Shown here piece after piece: positions 44,082 to 52,330 of a stretch of 64,000 nt of DNA. Positions within the stretch are counted from its first letter, which is position 1. Each line of letters begins with the position of its first letter. Both the position numbers and the translations under genes were made by a program. The DNA lies in contig JAVBPS010000041.1 in NCBI GenBank assembly GCA_031549495.1, forward strand, positions 1 to 64,000. Direction: 5' to 3'. The notes beneath the pieces were generated by a model that was not told the origin of the DNA, ran no database searches, and saw only the letters and a list, made by a program, of their open reading frames with translations. The DNA comes from JAVBOW01 sp031549495 (GTDB lineage Bacteria > Bacteroidota > Bacteroidia > Bacteroidales > Rikenellaceae).

Positions 44082-44909
44082 ATGAAACGGACATTGCTTG
44101 TCGTCATGGCGTTCGCATTCGCGCTCGCCGCATGCGCCGCCCCGCGCCCGCAGAAAGGGCACCTGGTCATTATCGGCGGCGGGACGATCACCGGGGAGAT
44201 CCTCGGCAGGATGACCCGTTACGCGGGCGGGCCGCGGCAGGCCCGCATCCTGATCGTCCCCTACGCCATGCGCGAGGCGGATTATCTGGAGCGCAACATC
44301 AAGGTCTTTCGCGACTACGGTTGCACGAGCGTGGATTACATCAACGTCGAGCCCGCCGAGGTCGACCGCCCGGAAAACCTCGCCAAACTCGACGGGGTGA
44401 ACGTCGTCTTTTTCAGCGGCGGCCAGCAGCGCGAGCTGGCGGATGCCCTGCGCGGCACGCGGTTCCTGGAGCGCATACACGAACTCCACGCCGCGGGAGC
44501 CACGATCACCGGGACGAGCGCCGGGGCGGCCGTGATGAGTAAAGCGATGATCGCCGGCGGCCACCGCCAGGTTCCCCCGGGCAAGGATCCCGCCACATGG
44601 GGCGTGATCGCCCGCCAGGACGTGAACCTCGTGGAAGGCTTCGGATTCATGCCCGAGGTCATCATCCACCAGCATTTCGTGGTCCGCAAACGGCTCACTT
44701 CGCTCTTTTCGGCCCTGCTGGACCGCCCGGACCTGTCCGGCGTGGGGATCGACGAATCGACCGCGATCGACGTTTCGCCCGACGGGACGTTCGAGGTGGT
44801 GGGCGACGGCACGGCGATGGTGATCCGGCCCCGCCACGGCCCTCTGCACCCGCCCCGGTTCGAGGTGGTGATCCTCTGGAAAAACGACACCTGTAAATAC
44901 CGGCGATGA
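44082..44909 (+). CDS. Secreted cyanophycinase-like peptidase (family S51)
   Basis: Taken from ATG 44082 the protein has 275 residues with a lipoprotein signal (LAAC, Cys18). The longer open frame begins inside the repeat element and lacks protein character. The fold signature is LVIIGGGTITGEIL, then VVFFSGGQQ and the nucleophile motif ITGTSAGAAVMS with Ser146; VGIDESTAI near the end is also typical. Family members cut beta-Asp-Arg bonds of cyanophycin or related isoaspartyl peptides. A secreted form may scavenge such peptides. The gene stands alone, and the region before its start codon is entirely the repeat element. Confidence 0.85.
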   Translation: MKRTLLVVMAFAFALAACAAPRPQKGHLVIIGGGTITGEILGRMTRYAGGPRQARILIVPYAMREADYLERNIKVFRDYGCTSVDYINVEPAEVDRPENLAKLDGVNVVFFSGGQQRELADALRGTRFLERIHELHAAGATITGTSAGAAVMSKAMIAGGHRQVPPGKDPATWGVIARQDVNLVEGFGFMPEVIIHQHFVVRKRLTSLFSALLDRPDLSGVGIDESTAIDVSPDGTFEVVGDGTAMVIRPRHGPLHPPRFEVVILWKNDTCKYRR

Positions 44910-45269
44910 CGTACGCCGCCGGAAGATCCGGTGTTGTTTGCCGGGTGTCGGCAAAAATGACGAAACGTTCAAATCGTTCGACTGCGACCAGAAGGTTTCA
45001 GGCCTGAGCCCCGATGGTGTCACGAAGAAAATCCGAGGGTTATGACACCAGCCATAACCCTCTCGCTTTTTCATTTTCCTGCAATTCGGACACGAATAGG
45101 GAGATCTCAAGATAAACAGCGAAACGGACAGAAGAATATTCTTCTGTTTATCACCGATTTCAATGTTTTTTAATGTCCCGCCCATGGAATATCTGGTAAT
45201 TAATGGTAATTTCGTGGAAATTTAAAGACCCGGGACACGGACTTTACGCTTAACCTGACAAGATATAAT
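44910..45269. other. Intergenic region with attenuator-like hairpins
   Basis: These 360 bases hold no gene. Apart from the paired stems at 45015-45071 there is a perfect 18-base palindrome CAGAAGAATATTCTTCTG (45129-45146), which could be an operator. The bases before the next gene are AT-rich (ACAAGATATAATATG), but no clear TTTG/TAnnTTTG pair was found. Confidence 0.5.
45015..45071 (+). terminator. Terminator with a competing alternative stem
   Basis: GAGGGTTATG (45035-45044) pairs with CATAACCCTC (45053-45062), a perfect 10-bp stem followed by TCGC and a run of T (45067-45071). TGGTGTCA (45015-45022) can instead pair with TGACACCA (45043-45050), which would destroy the first stem. The terminator may simply end the cyanophycinase transcript, or the pair may act as an attenuator for the genes downstream. 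Confidence 0.5.
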
Positions 45270-46535
45270 ATGCGAGAAAAAATGAACCGGAGGAAATTCC
45301 TGGCGGCCGCGGCCCTGGGGACGGCCTCCCTGACCATCATCCCCCGCTCGGTGCTGGGCCGGGGCTTCATTCCCCCGAGCGACCAGTTGACCAAAGGGAT
45401 CATCGGCACCGGCTCCATGGGCCGCGGCCATGTGAATTACGGCGGAACGCGGCTGGTGGCGGTATGCGACGTGGATCGCAAACACCTGGAACTGGGCAAA
45501 GCCCTGGCCGGGGAGCGGATCGCCGCGTACCACGATTTCAGGGAGCTGATCGCGGACCCGAACGTCGACATCGTGCACATCGCCACCCCGCCCCATTGGC
45601 ACGGGATCATGTCGGTCGAGGCGGCCAAAGCCGGGAAGGACATCTGGTGCGAAAAGCCGATGACCCGCACCATCGGCGAAGGCAAACGGGTCATGGAGGC
45701 GGTCAAACAGTACGGCCGGATGTTCCGCCTGAACACCTGGTTCCGCTTCACGGACAACTTTTACGGCTTGGGCACCCCGGTCCGACCGCTCAAAAAACTG
45801 GTCGACAGCGGGATGCTGGGATGGCCGCTGAAAGTGACCGTCAGCAAACACACCGGATTCGACTGGAAATTCTACTGGGTGGGCAAAGACTACCTGCCCC
45901 CGCAGCCCGTTCCCCAGGAGCTCGACTACGAGATGTGGCTGGGCCCGGCCCCCTACAAACCTTATAACTCCCATCGCGTGCACACCACGTTCCGCGGCTA
46001 TTGGGATTACGACGGGGGCGGCCTGGGGGATATGGGGCAGCATTACCTCGACCCGGTCCAGTACCTGCTCGGCAAGGACGGCACCAGCCCGGTGAAGGTG
46101 GAGGTGGACGCGCCGCAGCAACATCCCGAGGCGATCGGCACCTGGCGCTCGATCACCTATACTTACGACGACGGGTGCCAGATCGTGCTATGGGGCGGCG
46201 ATTACGGGGAGAGCGACACACCTTACATCGCGGGGCCCAACGGCAACGTGTACAACAATTTCATCTGCGACATCCCCGGCTGGCAGGATAAATTGGCGCA
46301 GTACCCCGAGCCCGCCCTCCAGCAGACGGATTTTATCGACAGCGTGCGTACCCGCAAAATATTCGCCCTCAATGAGCAGAACGGTTTCCGTTCGGCGACC
46401 CTGGTCAACATGGGCCTGGTCGCGCTGCGGCTGAACCGCACGCTCCATTTCGATCCCGACAAGCTCGAATTCATCAACGACGAAGCCGCCAACCGCCTGA
46501 TCGACCAACCCATGCGGTCGCCGTGGCATATCTAA
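45270..46535 (+). CDS. Tat-exported Gfo/Idh/MocA-family sugar oxidoreductase
   Basis: This 421-residue protein starts with a twin-arginine signal (NRRKFLAAAALG). The NAD-binding fold follows (GIIGTGSMGRGH, VAVCDVD), then IATPPHWHG and the family motif DIWCEKPMTRT with its catalytic Lys. The C-terminal domain has WDYDGGGLGDMGQHYLDP with the typical Asp and His. Such exported members oxidise the sugar ring, often at C3, with a tightly held cofactor. It begins at ATG 45270; ATG 45282 is an alternative. It is 20 bp upstream of the HEAT/DUF1080 protein, suggesting a joint 3-keto-glycoside route. Confidence 0.87.
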   Translation: MREKMNRRKFLAAAALGTASLTIIPRSVLGRGFIPPSDQLTKGIIGTGSMGRGHVNYGGTRLVAVCDVDRKHLELGKALAGERIAAYHDFRELIADPNVDIVHIATPPHWHGIMSVEAAKAGKDIWCEKPMTRTIGEGKRVMEAVKQYGRMFRLNTWFRFTDNFYGLGTPVRPLKKLVDSGMLGWPLKVTVSKHTGFDWKFYWVGKDYLPPQPVPQELDYEMWLGPAPYKPYNSHRVHTTFRGYWDYDGGGLGDMGQHYLDPVQYLLGKDGTSPVKVEVDAPQQHPEAIGTWRSITYTYDDGCQIVLWGGDYGESDTPYIAGPNGNVYNNFICDIPGWQDKLAQYPEPALQQTDFIDSVRTRKIFALNEQNGFRSATLVNMGLVALRLNRTLHFDPDKLEFINDEAANRLIDQPMRSPWHI

Positions 46536-46555
46536 CCCTCTGACCGATAAAAAAA

Positions 46556-49500
46556 ATGAAAAAGCTATATATACTGCTGGCCCTGCTGTCGATATCGTTC
46601 GGCCCGCTTCATGCCCAGTATTCGGGAAACAGGACCCCGAAGACCATCGTGGCGGATGTCCTGGCGCAAATGCCCGCCCGCGACGCACAGCAATTCGAAA
46701 CGCTGACCGGCGACCTGGCTTCGGCCGGGGAGGAAGGAGTCCTGCTGATGATCCAGATGATGGTCCCGCCGGGGGAAGGCAGCAACGCCGCCGTGGAATA
46801 CGCGTTGAGCGGATTGTCCCGGTACGTGACCGCCGAGGGCCAGCAGGCCGCCCGCCTGGCGGTATCGAGCGCGTATGTGAAAGCGTTGGGCATGGTTCAG
46901 CAAAGGGAGACGAAAGCCTTCATCATCCGCCAGTTGGAAACGGCCGGCGGCGCGGAAGCGGTGCCGGGCCTCTCTGCTTACCTAAGCGACGAACAGTTGA
47001 GTGGCCCTGCGTCGCGCGCGCTGGCTTCCATCGGCAAACGCTCGCCGGAAGCGGCGGAAGCCCTTCTGGCCGCACTGGGCCGGGCCACGAGCGATAAATC
47101 GAAGGAAGACATTGTAACGGCCATTGCGGAAATCGGGCTGTCGCAGGCCGAGCCCGAGCTGACGCGGATGCTGCACGATGCCCGGGGCCAGGCGCTTGAA
47201 GGCGTCCTGCTGTACGCCTTGGGGCAATGCGGCAGCAAGGCCTCGCTGGGCGAATTGGCTGCGGCCGCACGCCGATCCGGCTACACGATGGAAAAAACGG
47301 GCGCCACAGCGTCATACATCGCCTTGATCCGCAGGGTCATGGAGCAGGGGGAGGTAAAAGAAGCGCAGAAAGCGGCGCAAGCGCTCGCAAAAGCCGCCGG
47401 ACGTGCGCACCTGGAGCATCTGCGTGAAGCCGCCCTCGGACTGCAAATGGCCGCCGAACCGGCCGACGCGCTGGAAATGGTGCAAAAAGCGCTGAAGGAC
47501 GGCAGCCGGGAGTACCGTTGCGCGGCCCTGAATTTCGCATCGGACTACGCCGGTGAACCGTTCTACGCGGGGCTGATCCAAACGTTCGGAAAAGCTCCGG
47601 CCGATACCCGGATCGACATCATGAACTGGCTGGCGCAGCAGTGCACGGACAAACAGAAACAGGCGGCGATAAGCAGCTTCGGGATCGCTCCCTTCACCGC
47701 AGATCTGGCAAGCGCCGATTTCGCGCTTAAAAGCGCGGCGGCGGCGTTGATCGCCCGCATCGGGGGGACGGACGCCGCCGGGGCGCTGGCGGGGCTGCTG
47801 GCAAGCGGCGACCCGCAGACGGTTTCACTGGCCGGGAGCTTGCTGAGCACCGTGCCGGGCGACATATCCGCTCCGGTGGCCGCGATCATCCCGTCGGCCG
47901 GAGATGCGGGCAAGACGGCGGCATTGAGGCTGCTCTCCAACCGGAAGGCCTCAGCCTATTTCCAGACGGTCATGGGCCAGATCGACGGCGGCTCGCCCGA
48001 GGTGAAGCAGGCGGCATATTCAGCGCTGAAGAACGTCGTCACCGCCGACAACCTGCCGGTGCTCTACGACCTGCTCGAAAACGCTGCTCCGCAGGACGTC
48101 GCGGCGCTGCAACAGGCGATAGGCGCGGCCGTAAAAGGGATCGCCCCGGACAAACGGCTCGCCACGCTGACCGGGCAAATGGACGCGACCCCGAAAGAGA
48201 AGCAATACCTCTACTACCCTATTCTGACCGCCACCGGCATCCCCGGCTCGCTTGAAATCGTAACGGATCGCTTTGCGAAAGAGTCCGGAACGGCCAAAGA
48301 CGCGGCGTTCCAAGCCTTGCTGGATTGGCAGGGGCACCAGACCGCCGGGTTGCTGCTCAATATCTGCAAGGATCCTTCCGCTTCGCGTTATTTCGACCGG
48401 GCGCTCGCCAGGTATATAACGCTCGCGTCCGATCCGGCGCTCACGGGCGAAAACCGCAGGCTGCTGCTGGCCAACGCGCTGGAAATCGCCAAAACCGACG
48501 GACAGAAGAACCTGATCCTGAAAAATCTCGGCGGCACGGATTCCTACCCCGCGCTGCTGCTCTCAGGCGGATACCTCGACCAACCGGCGCTCCGGCAGGC
48601 GGCCGCGGGGGCGGTCATGAACATCGCCCTGAATAACAAGGAATTCACCGGGCCGCAAGTAAGGGCATTGCTGGAAAAAGTGATCGAGGTGCTCGACAAC
48701 CCCGACGCCGGTTACCAGAAGGAAGCCATCCGCAAGCATCTGAACGAAATGCCGGAAGGCGAAGGATTCGTATCCATATTCAACGGGAAGGACCTTGCGG
48801 GATGGCAGGGGCTGGTGGAAAATCCGGTCAAGCGTTCAAAGATGACGAAAGCGGAGCTTGCCCGCAGGCAGGCCGAAGCCGACAAACAGGCTGCAGAACA
48901 CTGGACGGCCGCGGCAGGCGTCCTCGTCTTCGACGGAAAAAAAGGAGGCGACAACCTCTGCACCGTCCATCCGTACGGCGATTTCGAGATGCTCGTAGAC
49001 TGGCAGCTCGACCCGGCCGGGCCCGAGCCCGACGCGGGGATTTACCTGCGTGCATCGCCCCAGGTGCAGATATGGGACACGGCGCGCACCAATGTGGGCG
49101 CACAGGTCGGCTCCGGGGGGTTGTACAACAACCAGCAGCACCCCAGCGTGCCGCTGGCGCTGGCCGACAACCCGCTGGGCGAGTGGAACGCGTTTTACAT
49201 CAAAATGACGGGCGACCGCGTCACGGTGAAGCTCAACGGGATCCTGGTCGTGGACAACGTGATCCTGGAGAACTACTGGGACCGCTCGAAGCCCATCTTC
49301 CCCCGGGAGCAGATCGAGCTCCAGGCGCACGGCAGCAAGGTTTACTACCGCAACATCTATATCAAAGAGCTGGCAAGCCCCGAGCCCTTCGAATTATCGG
49401 AACAGGAAAAGAAGGAGGGGTTCCGTATTCTTTTCGACGGGACCAACATGCACGACTGGACGGGAAACACGGTCGATTACCTCATCGACCAGGGTACGAT

Positions 49501-49999
49501 CTCGCTCGACCCGAAGGGACGCCACGGCGGCAACCTCTACACGAAGGATGAATTCTCCGATTTCATCTACCGCTTCGAGTTCCTGCTGACCCCGGCGGCC
49601 AACAACGGCGTGGGGATCCGCACCCCGATGGGTGTGGACGCGGCTTATCACGGCATGGAGATCCAGATCCTCGACCACGACCATCCCGTGTACAAAAACA
49701 TCACGCCGTTGCAGGTGCACGGCTCGGTCTACGGGATCATCGGCGCCGAAAGGGGCCATCTGCGGCCCGTAGGCGAATGGAACGAAGAGGAGATCATCGC
49801 CGACGGCGACCACATCAAGGTGACGCTGAACGGGGTGGTGATCCTGGACGGCAATATCCGCGAGGCTACTGTAAACGGCACTGCCGACGGGCAGGAGCAC
49901 CCCGGACTGTTCAACAAAACAGGACGTATCGGCTTTCTGGGCCACGGTTCCGCCGTCAAATTCCGCAACATCCGCATTAAAGAGATCGATAAAAAGTAG
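46556..49999 (+). CDS. Large secreted HEAT-repeat protein with two DUF1080 (3-keto-glycoside hydrolase-type) domains
   Basis: This 1147-residue protein has a signal peptide (about 1-20). It then has a long series of HEAT-like helical repeats (about 40-725, for example YALGQCGSKASLGELAAAARRS and QAAYSALKNVVTADNLPVL regions). Two DUF1080 jelly-roll domains follow. The first (about 735-945) starts GFVSIFNGKDLAGWQG and has DAGIYLRAS and GGLYNNQ. The second (about 954-1147) starts GFRILFDGTNMHDW and has NNGVGIRTP and YHGMEIQILDHDH. DUF1080 proteins are now regarded as 3-keto-disaccharide/glycoside hydrolases. The HEAT part may be a scaffold. It is co-transcribed with the oxidoreductase before it and is followed by a terminator. 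Confidence 0.85.
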   Translation: MKKLYILLALLSISFGPLHAQYSGNRTPKTIVADVLAQMPARDAQQFETLTGDLASAGEEGVLLMIQMMVPPGEGSNAAVEYALSGLSRYVTAEGQQAARLAVSSAYVKALGMVQQRETKAFIIRQLETAGGAEAVPGLSAYLSDEQLSGPASRALASIGKRSPEAAEALLAALGRATSDKSKEDIVTAIAEIGLSQAEPELTRMLHDARGQALEGVLLYALGQCGSKASLGELAAAARRSGYTMEKTGATASYIALIRRVMEQGEVKEAQKAAQALAKAAGRAHLEHLREAALGLQMAAEPADALEMVQKALKDGSREYRCAALNFASDYAGEPFYAGLIQTFGKAPADTRIDIMNWLAQQCTDKQKQAAISSFGIAPFTADLASADFALKSAAAALIARIGGTDAAGALAGLLASGDPQTVSLAGSLLSTVPGDISAPVAAIIPSAGDAGKTAALRLLSNRKASAYFQTVMGQIDGGSPEVKQAAYSALKNVVTADNLPVLYDLLENAAPQDVAALQQAIGAAVKGIAPDKRLATLTGQMDATPKEKQYLYYPILTATGIPGSLEIVTDRFAKESGTAKDAAFQALLDWQGHQTAGLLLNICKDPSASRYFDRALARYITLASDPALTGENRRLLLANALEIAKTDGQKNLILKNLGGTDSYPALLLSGGYLDQPALRQAAAGAVMNIALNNKEFTGPQVRALLEKVIEVLDNPDAGYQKEAIRKHLNEMPEGEGFVSIFNGKDLAGWQGLVENPVKRSKMTKAELARRQAEADKQAAEHWTAAAGVLVFDGKKGGDNLCTVHPYGDFEMLVDWQLDPAGPEPDAGIYLRASPQVQIWDTARTNVGAQVGSGGLYNNQQHPSVPLALADNPLGEWNAFYIKMTGDRVTVKLNGILVVDNVILENYWDRSKPIFPREQIELQAHGSKVYYRNIYIKELASPEPFELSEQEKKEGFRILFDGTNMHDWTGNTVDYLIDQGTISLDPKGRHGGNLYTKDEFSDFIYRFEFLLTPAANNGVGIRTPMGVDAAYHGMEIQILDHDHPVYKNITPLQVHGSVYGIIGAERGHLRPVGEWNEEEIIADGDHIKVTLNGVVILDGNIREATVNGTADGQEHPGLFNKTGRIGFLGHGSAVKFRNIRIKEIDKK

Positions 50000-50046
50000 G
50001 GTGGCTTATCCGGATGCGGCGGGATTCCTGCACTAATGGAAAACAG

Positions 50047-50077
50047 AGCGGCTTACTATTCAGTAAGCCGCTTTTTT
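50047..50077 (+). terminator. Terminator after the DUF1080 gene
   Basis: AGCGGCTTACT (50047-50057) pairs perfectly with AGTAAGCCGCT (50062-50072) around a 4-base loop, and six T follow counting the last stem base. This is a classical Rho-independent terminator 48 bp after the stop codon. Confidence 0.9.
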
Positions 50078-50299
50078 GGGGGGGTTGCGATGGATTTTGC
50101 GTGGTTTTCCCGACCGCCCTTCCGATCGGGCCGGATGGTTTATTCGGTCCCCTTGCCAGAACATCCCGCAGGGGGCATTTTTCGTATTATTATCGTTCCG
50201 GGAGAATTTTTCCTCGTTTTATCTGAACTGCCGGAGATTGAGTTAACGTACATTTGACCGCAGAACGCAGTCGGGGGATTAATATTTCACGTGATTTTG

Positions 50300-50307
50300 T
50301 ATATTTG
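50300..50307 (+). promoter_or_regulatory. Candidate -7 box of the SusR-like regulator gene
   Basis: TATATTTG is a perfect match to TAnnTTTG, 66 bp before the start codon. I found no good TTTG at the -33 position. Confidence 0.42.
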
Positions 50308-50373
50308 TATTGTTTTTGACTTCGCCGCGCAGAAAAAACAGGGTGCGCGCAGGAATGTCGCATACGTTTTACG

Positions 50374-51996
50374 ATGGGTTTGAGACAAATTTTCATATTC
50401 GTACTGTTGGTCTCGTGCCGCCCGTGCCTTTTCGCACAGGGCGGCGGGGTCGACTCCCTGCTCAAGGTGCTCGACCAGCAGATCGCCGGGCGCGAATCGT
50501 ACCTCGACCAGAAACTCAAACGCATCGACGCCCTGCGCAATAAACTGAATGCCGTCCCCGCCGGCGACCTCCGCCTGCAATTCAGCTACGTGAGCGAGAT
50601 GACGGCCGAATACCGCGACGTGATCTACGACTCGGCGTTCGTCTACGTACATAAGATGAGCCGGCTGGCCCACACCCTCGGCGATGCGGAGATGATCGCC
50701 GACGCCCGCCTCGAAGCCTCTTCGCTCTTCCTGGGAGGCGGGGTCTTCACCCTGGCCGTGGACACCCTGCGCACCATGCGGCCCCCGGAGCTCGACACCT
50801 CGCTCAAAAAGCGCTACTACACCCTCTCCGCCCGCCTCTGGTACGACCTGGCCGGGTATATCGGCGACCAGTTTTACGCCCCGCTGCATGTGGCGCTCGG
50901 CAACCGTTACCAGGACAGCCTGATCATGCTCGAGACGCCCGGATCGGACGCCTACCGGATGGCCGTGGGCAAGAAACTCACCTACGAGCACCGCTACCGC
51001 GAGGCGATCGACACCCTGCTGCCCCTGCTCGACCATTGGGACACTTCGAACCGCCGTTTCCCCATCCTGGGCTCGACCCTTTCGTTCTGCTACCGTTCGC
51101 TGGACGAGGAGATGCAGGCCAAACAGATGCTGATCATGGCCGTCATATCGGACATCATCAACGTGAAGATGGAGTCGACCACCGCCATGCAGCTGGCCGA
51201 GATGTTTTACAGCGAGCGAAACCTCGAACGGGCCCACCAATGCATCCAGTTGGCCCAGAAGAGCGCCGACTATTTCAACGCCCGCCACCGCAAGGTGCGC
51301 ATCTCGAAGACCCTGCCGCTGATCGAGACCGAGCGGATGCTGCTCGAGCAGGAGAAGCGCCACCGCGTGCGCCTCTTCGCCACGGTCGTGGCCGTGTTCG
51401 CCGCCCTGGTGGTGCTCTTCCTGGCCATCATCTACAAGCAGTTGCAACGGATCAAGCGCTCGGAGCAGATCATCCGCCGCACGAACCGTTCGCTGGAGGA
51501 GACCAACCTCAAACTGCGCGAATCGAACACCATCAAGGACGAATATATCGTCGACTTCCTCGACGCCCAGGCCTCGTTCATCGACCGCACGGACGCCCAC
51601 CTGAAGGTGATCCGCAAGAAAATGCGCGAAAAGAGCTACGACACGCTCATGCGCCTGCTGGACAGCGAATTGGTCGAGGAGGAGCGCCAGCAACTGTTCA
51701 AACGCTTCGATACCGTATTCCTGGGCCTGTTCCCGTCGTTCATCGAAGATTTCAACGCCCTGCTGGAACCCGACGGGCGGATCGTTCCGCGCAAGAACGA
51801 ATTGCTCAACACGGAGTTGCGCATCTACGCCCTCAGGCGCCTGGGCATCAACGAACCCACGGCCGTGGCCAAATTCCTGAACTGCTCGCTCAACACAATA
51901 TATGCGTACAAAACGCGTATTAACAACAAGGCCCTCTCGCAGGACAAGCGCGAATTCGACCGGGCTATTATGAGTATAGGCATCAGGATCCAATAG
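50374..51996 (+). CDS. Membrane-bound SusR-like transcriptional regulator (DUF6377 type), PUL C
   Basis: This 540-residue protein has a signal peptide (about 1-22), a periplasmic TPR-like helical sensor (about 25-325), one transmembrane helix (about 331-353, ATVVAVFAALVVLFLAIIY), a cytoplasmic coiled coil (KRSEQIIRRTNRSLEETNLKLRESN) and a C-terminal DNA-binding region with ELRIYALRRLGINEPTAVAKFLNCSLNTIYAYKTRI, a LuxR/SusR-like helix-turn-helix. This is the plan of the SusR class that detects oligosaccharide in the periplasm and activates the next SusC/D genes. It has no kinase. It lies 334 bp upstream of the susC gene, in the same direction, with an inverted repeat between them. Confidence 0.88.
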   Translation: MGLRQIFIFVLLVSCRPCLFAQGGGVDSLLKVLDQQIAGRESYLDQKLKRIDALRNKLNAVPAGDLRLQFSYVSEMTAEYRDVIYDSAFVYVHKMSRLAHTLGDAEMIADARLEASSLFLGGGVFTLAVDTLRTMRPPELDTSLKKRYYTLSARLWYDLAGYIGDQFYAPLHVALGNRYQDSLIMLETPGSDAYRMAVGKKLTYEHRYREAIDTLLPLLDHWDTSNRRFPILGSTLSFCYRSLDEEMQAKQMLIMAVISDIINVKMESTTAMQLAEMFYSERNLERAHQCIQLAQKSADYFNARHRKVRISKTLPLIETERMLLEQEKRHRVRLFATVVAVFAALVVLFLAIIYKQLQRIKRSEQIIRRTNRSLEETNLKLRESNTIKDEYIVDFLDAQASFIDRTDAHLKVIRKKMREKSYDTLMRLLDSELVEEERQQLFKRFDTVFLGLFPSFIEDFNALLEPDGRIVPRKNELLNTELRIYALRRLGINEPTAVAKFLNCSLNTIYAYKTRINNKALSQDKREFDRAIMSIGIRIQ

Positions 51997-52055
51997 GACG
52001 CGCCGACCCTCGCCCCCCTTCCCTCTTAATGTACAAACGCCCGTAAGGGACAATA

Positions 52056-52079
52056 TCGCGACAATATTTTGTGTCGCGA
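52056..52079. promoter_or_regulatory. Inverted repeat, candidate operator of the SusR-like regulator
   Basis: TCGCGACA (52056-52063) is repeated inverted as TGTCGCGA (52072-52079) around an AT-rich 8-base spacer. It ends 10 bp before the -33 element of the PUL C promoter, where an activator would be expected to bind. It could also fold as a hairpin in RNA. It lies in the 334-base gap 51997-52330. Confidence 0.48.
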
Positions 52080-52089
52080 GAGACCCCTG

Positions 52090-52120
52090 TTTGGCGCTTA
52101 TTATCAATGCATTAACTTTA
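52090..52120 (+). promoter_or_regulatory. Promoter of the PUL C susC operon
   Basis: TTTG (52090-52093) and TAACTTTA (52113-52120) are separated by exactly 19 bases, matching TTTG-N19-TAnnTTTG except for the last base. The transcript would have a leader of about 200 bases before the susC ATG; I see no strong structure in that leader. Confidence 0.6.
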
Positions 52121-52330
52121 ATTCGAGACTATATGTTTTTTGTATGCCGTCAGACGGGTCGAAAAATAAGCCAATTTTGTAATGCTCCCCGAAGAGGGGC
52201 GCCCGAACCTAAAAAAACTAACCTTAATACCGATCCGACGACCTATGGCAAAACTCAACGCTGCGGCCTGCGCGCCGAGGGGGAGACGCGGTTTCCCTGA
52301 TTGTAGAACCTTAAAACCCAAACACATATC

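Larger units (their letters stand above)
50000..50373. other. Intergenic region before the SusR-like regulator
   Basis: These 374 bases hold the terminator at 50047-50077 and a promoter box at 50300-50307. Between them (50080-50290) I see only GC-rich sequence with small imperfect palindromes and no convincing gene. Confidence 0.5.

Noticed and set aside
50078..50290. Short open frames before the SusR-like gene (for example 50014-50226)
   Set aside because: They overlap the terminator and have no signal, domain or codon pattern like the neighbours.
52180..52200. Small CCCC/GGGG hairpin in the PUL C leader
   Set aside because: The stem is only 4 bp with no T-run, too weak to call a terminator or riboswitch.
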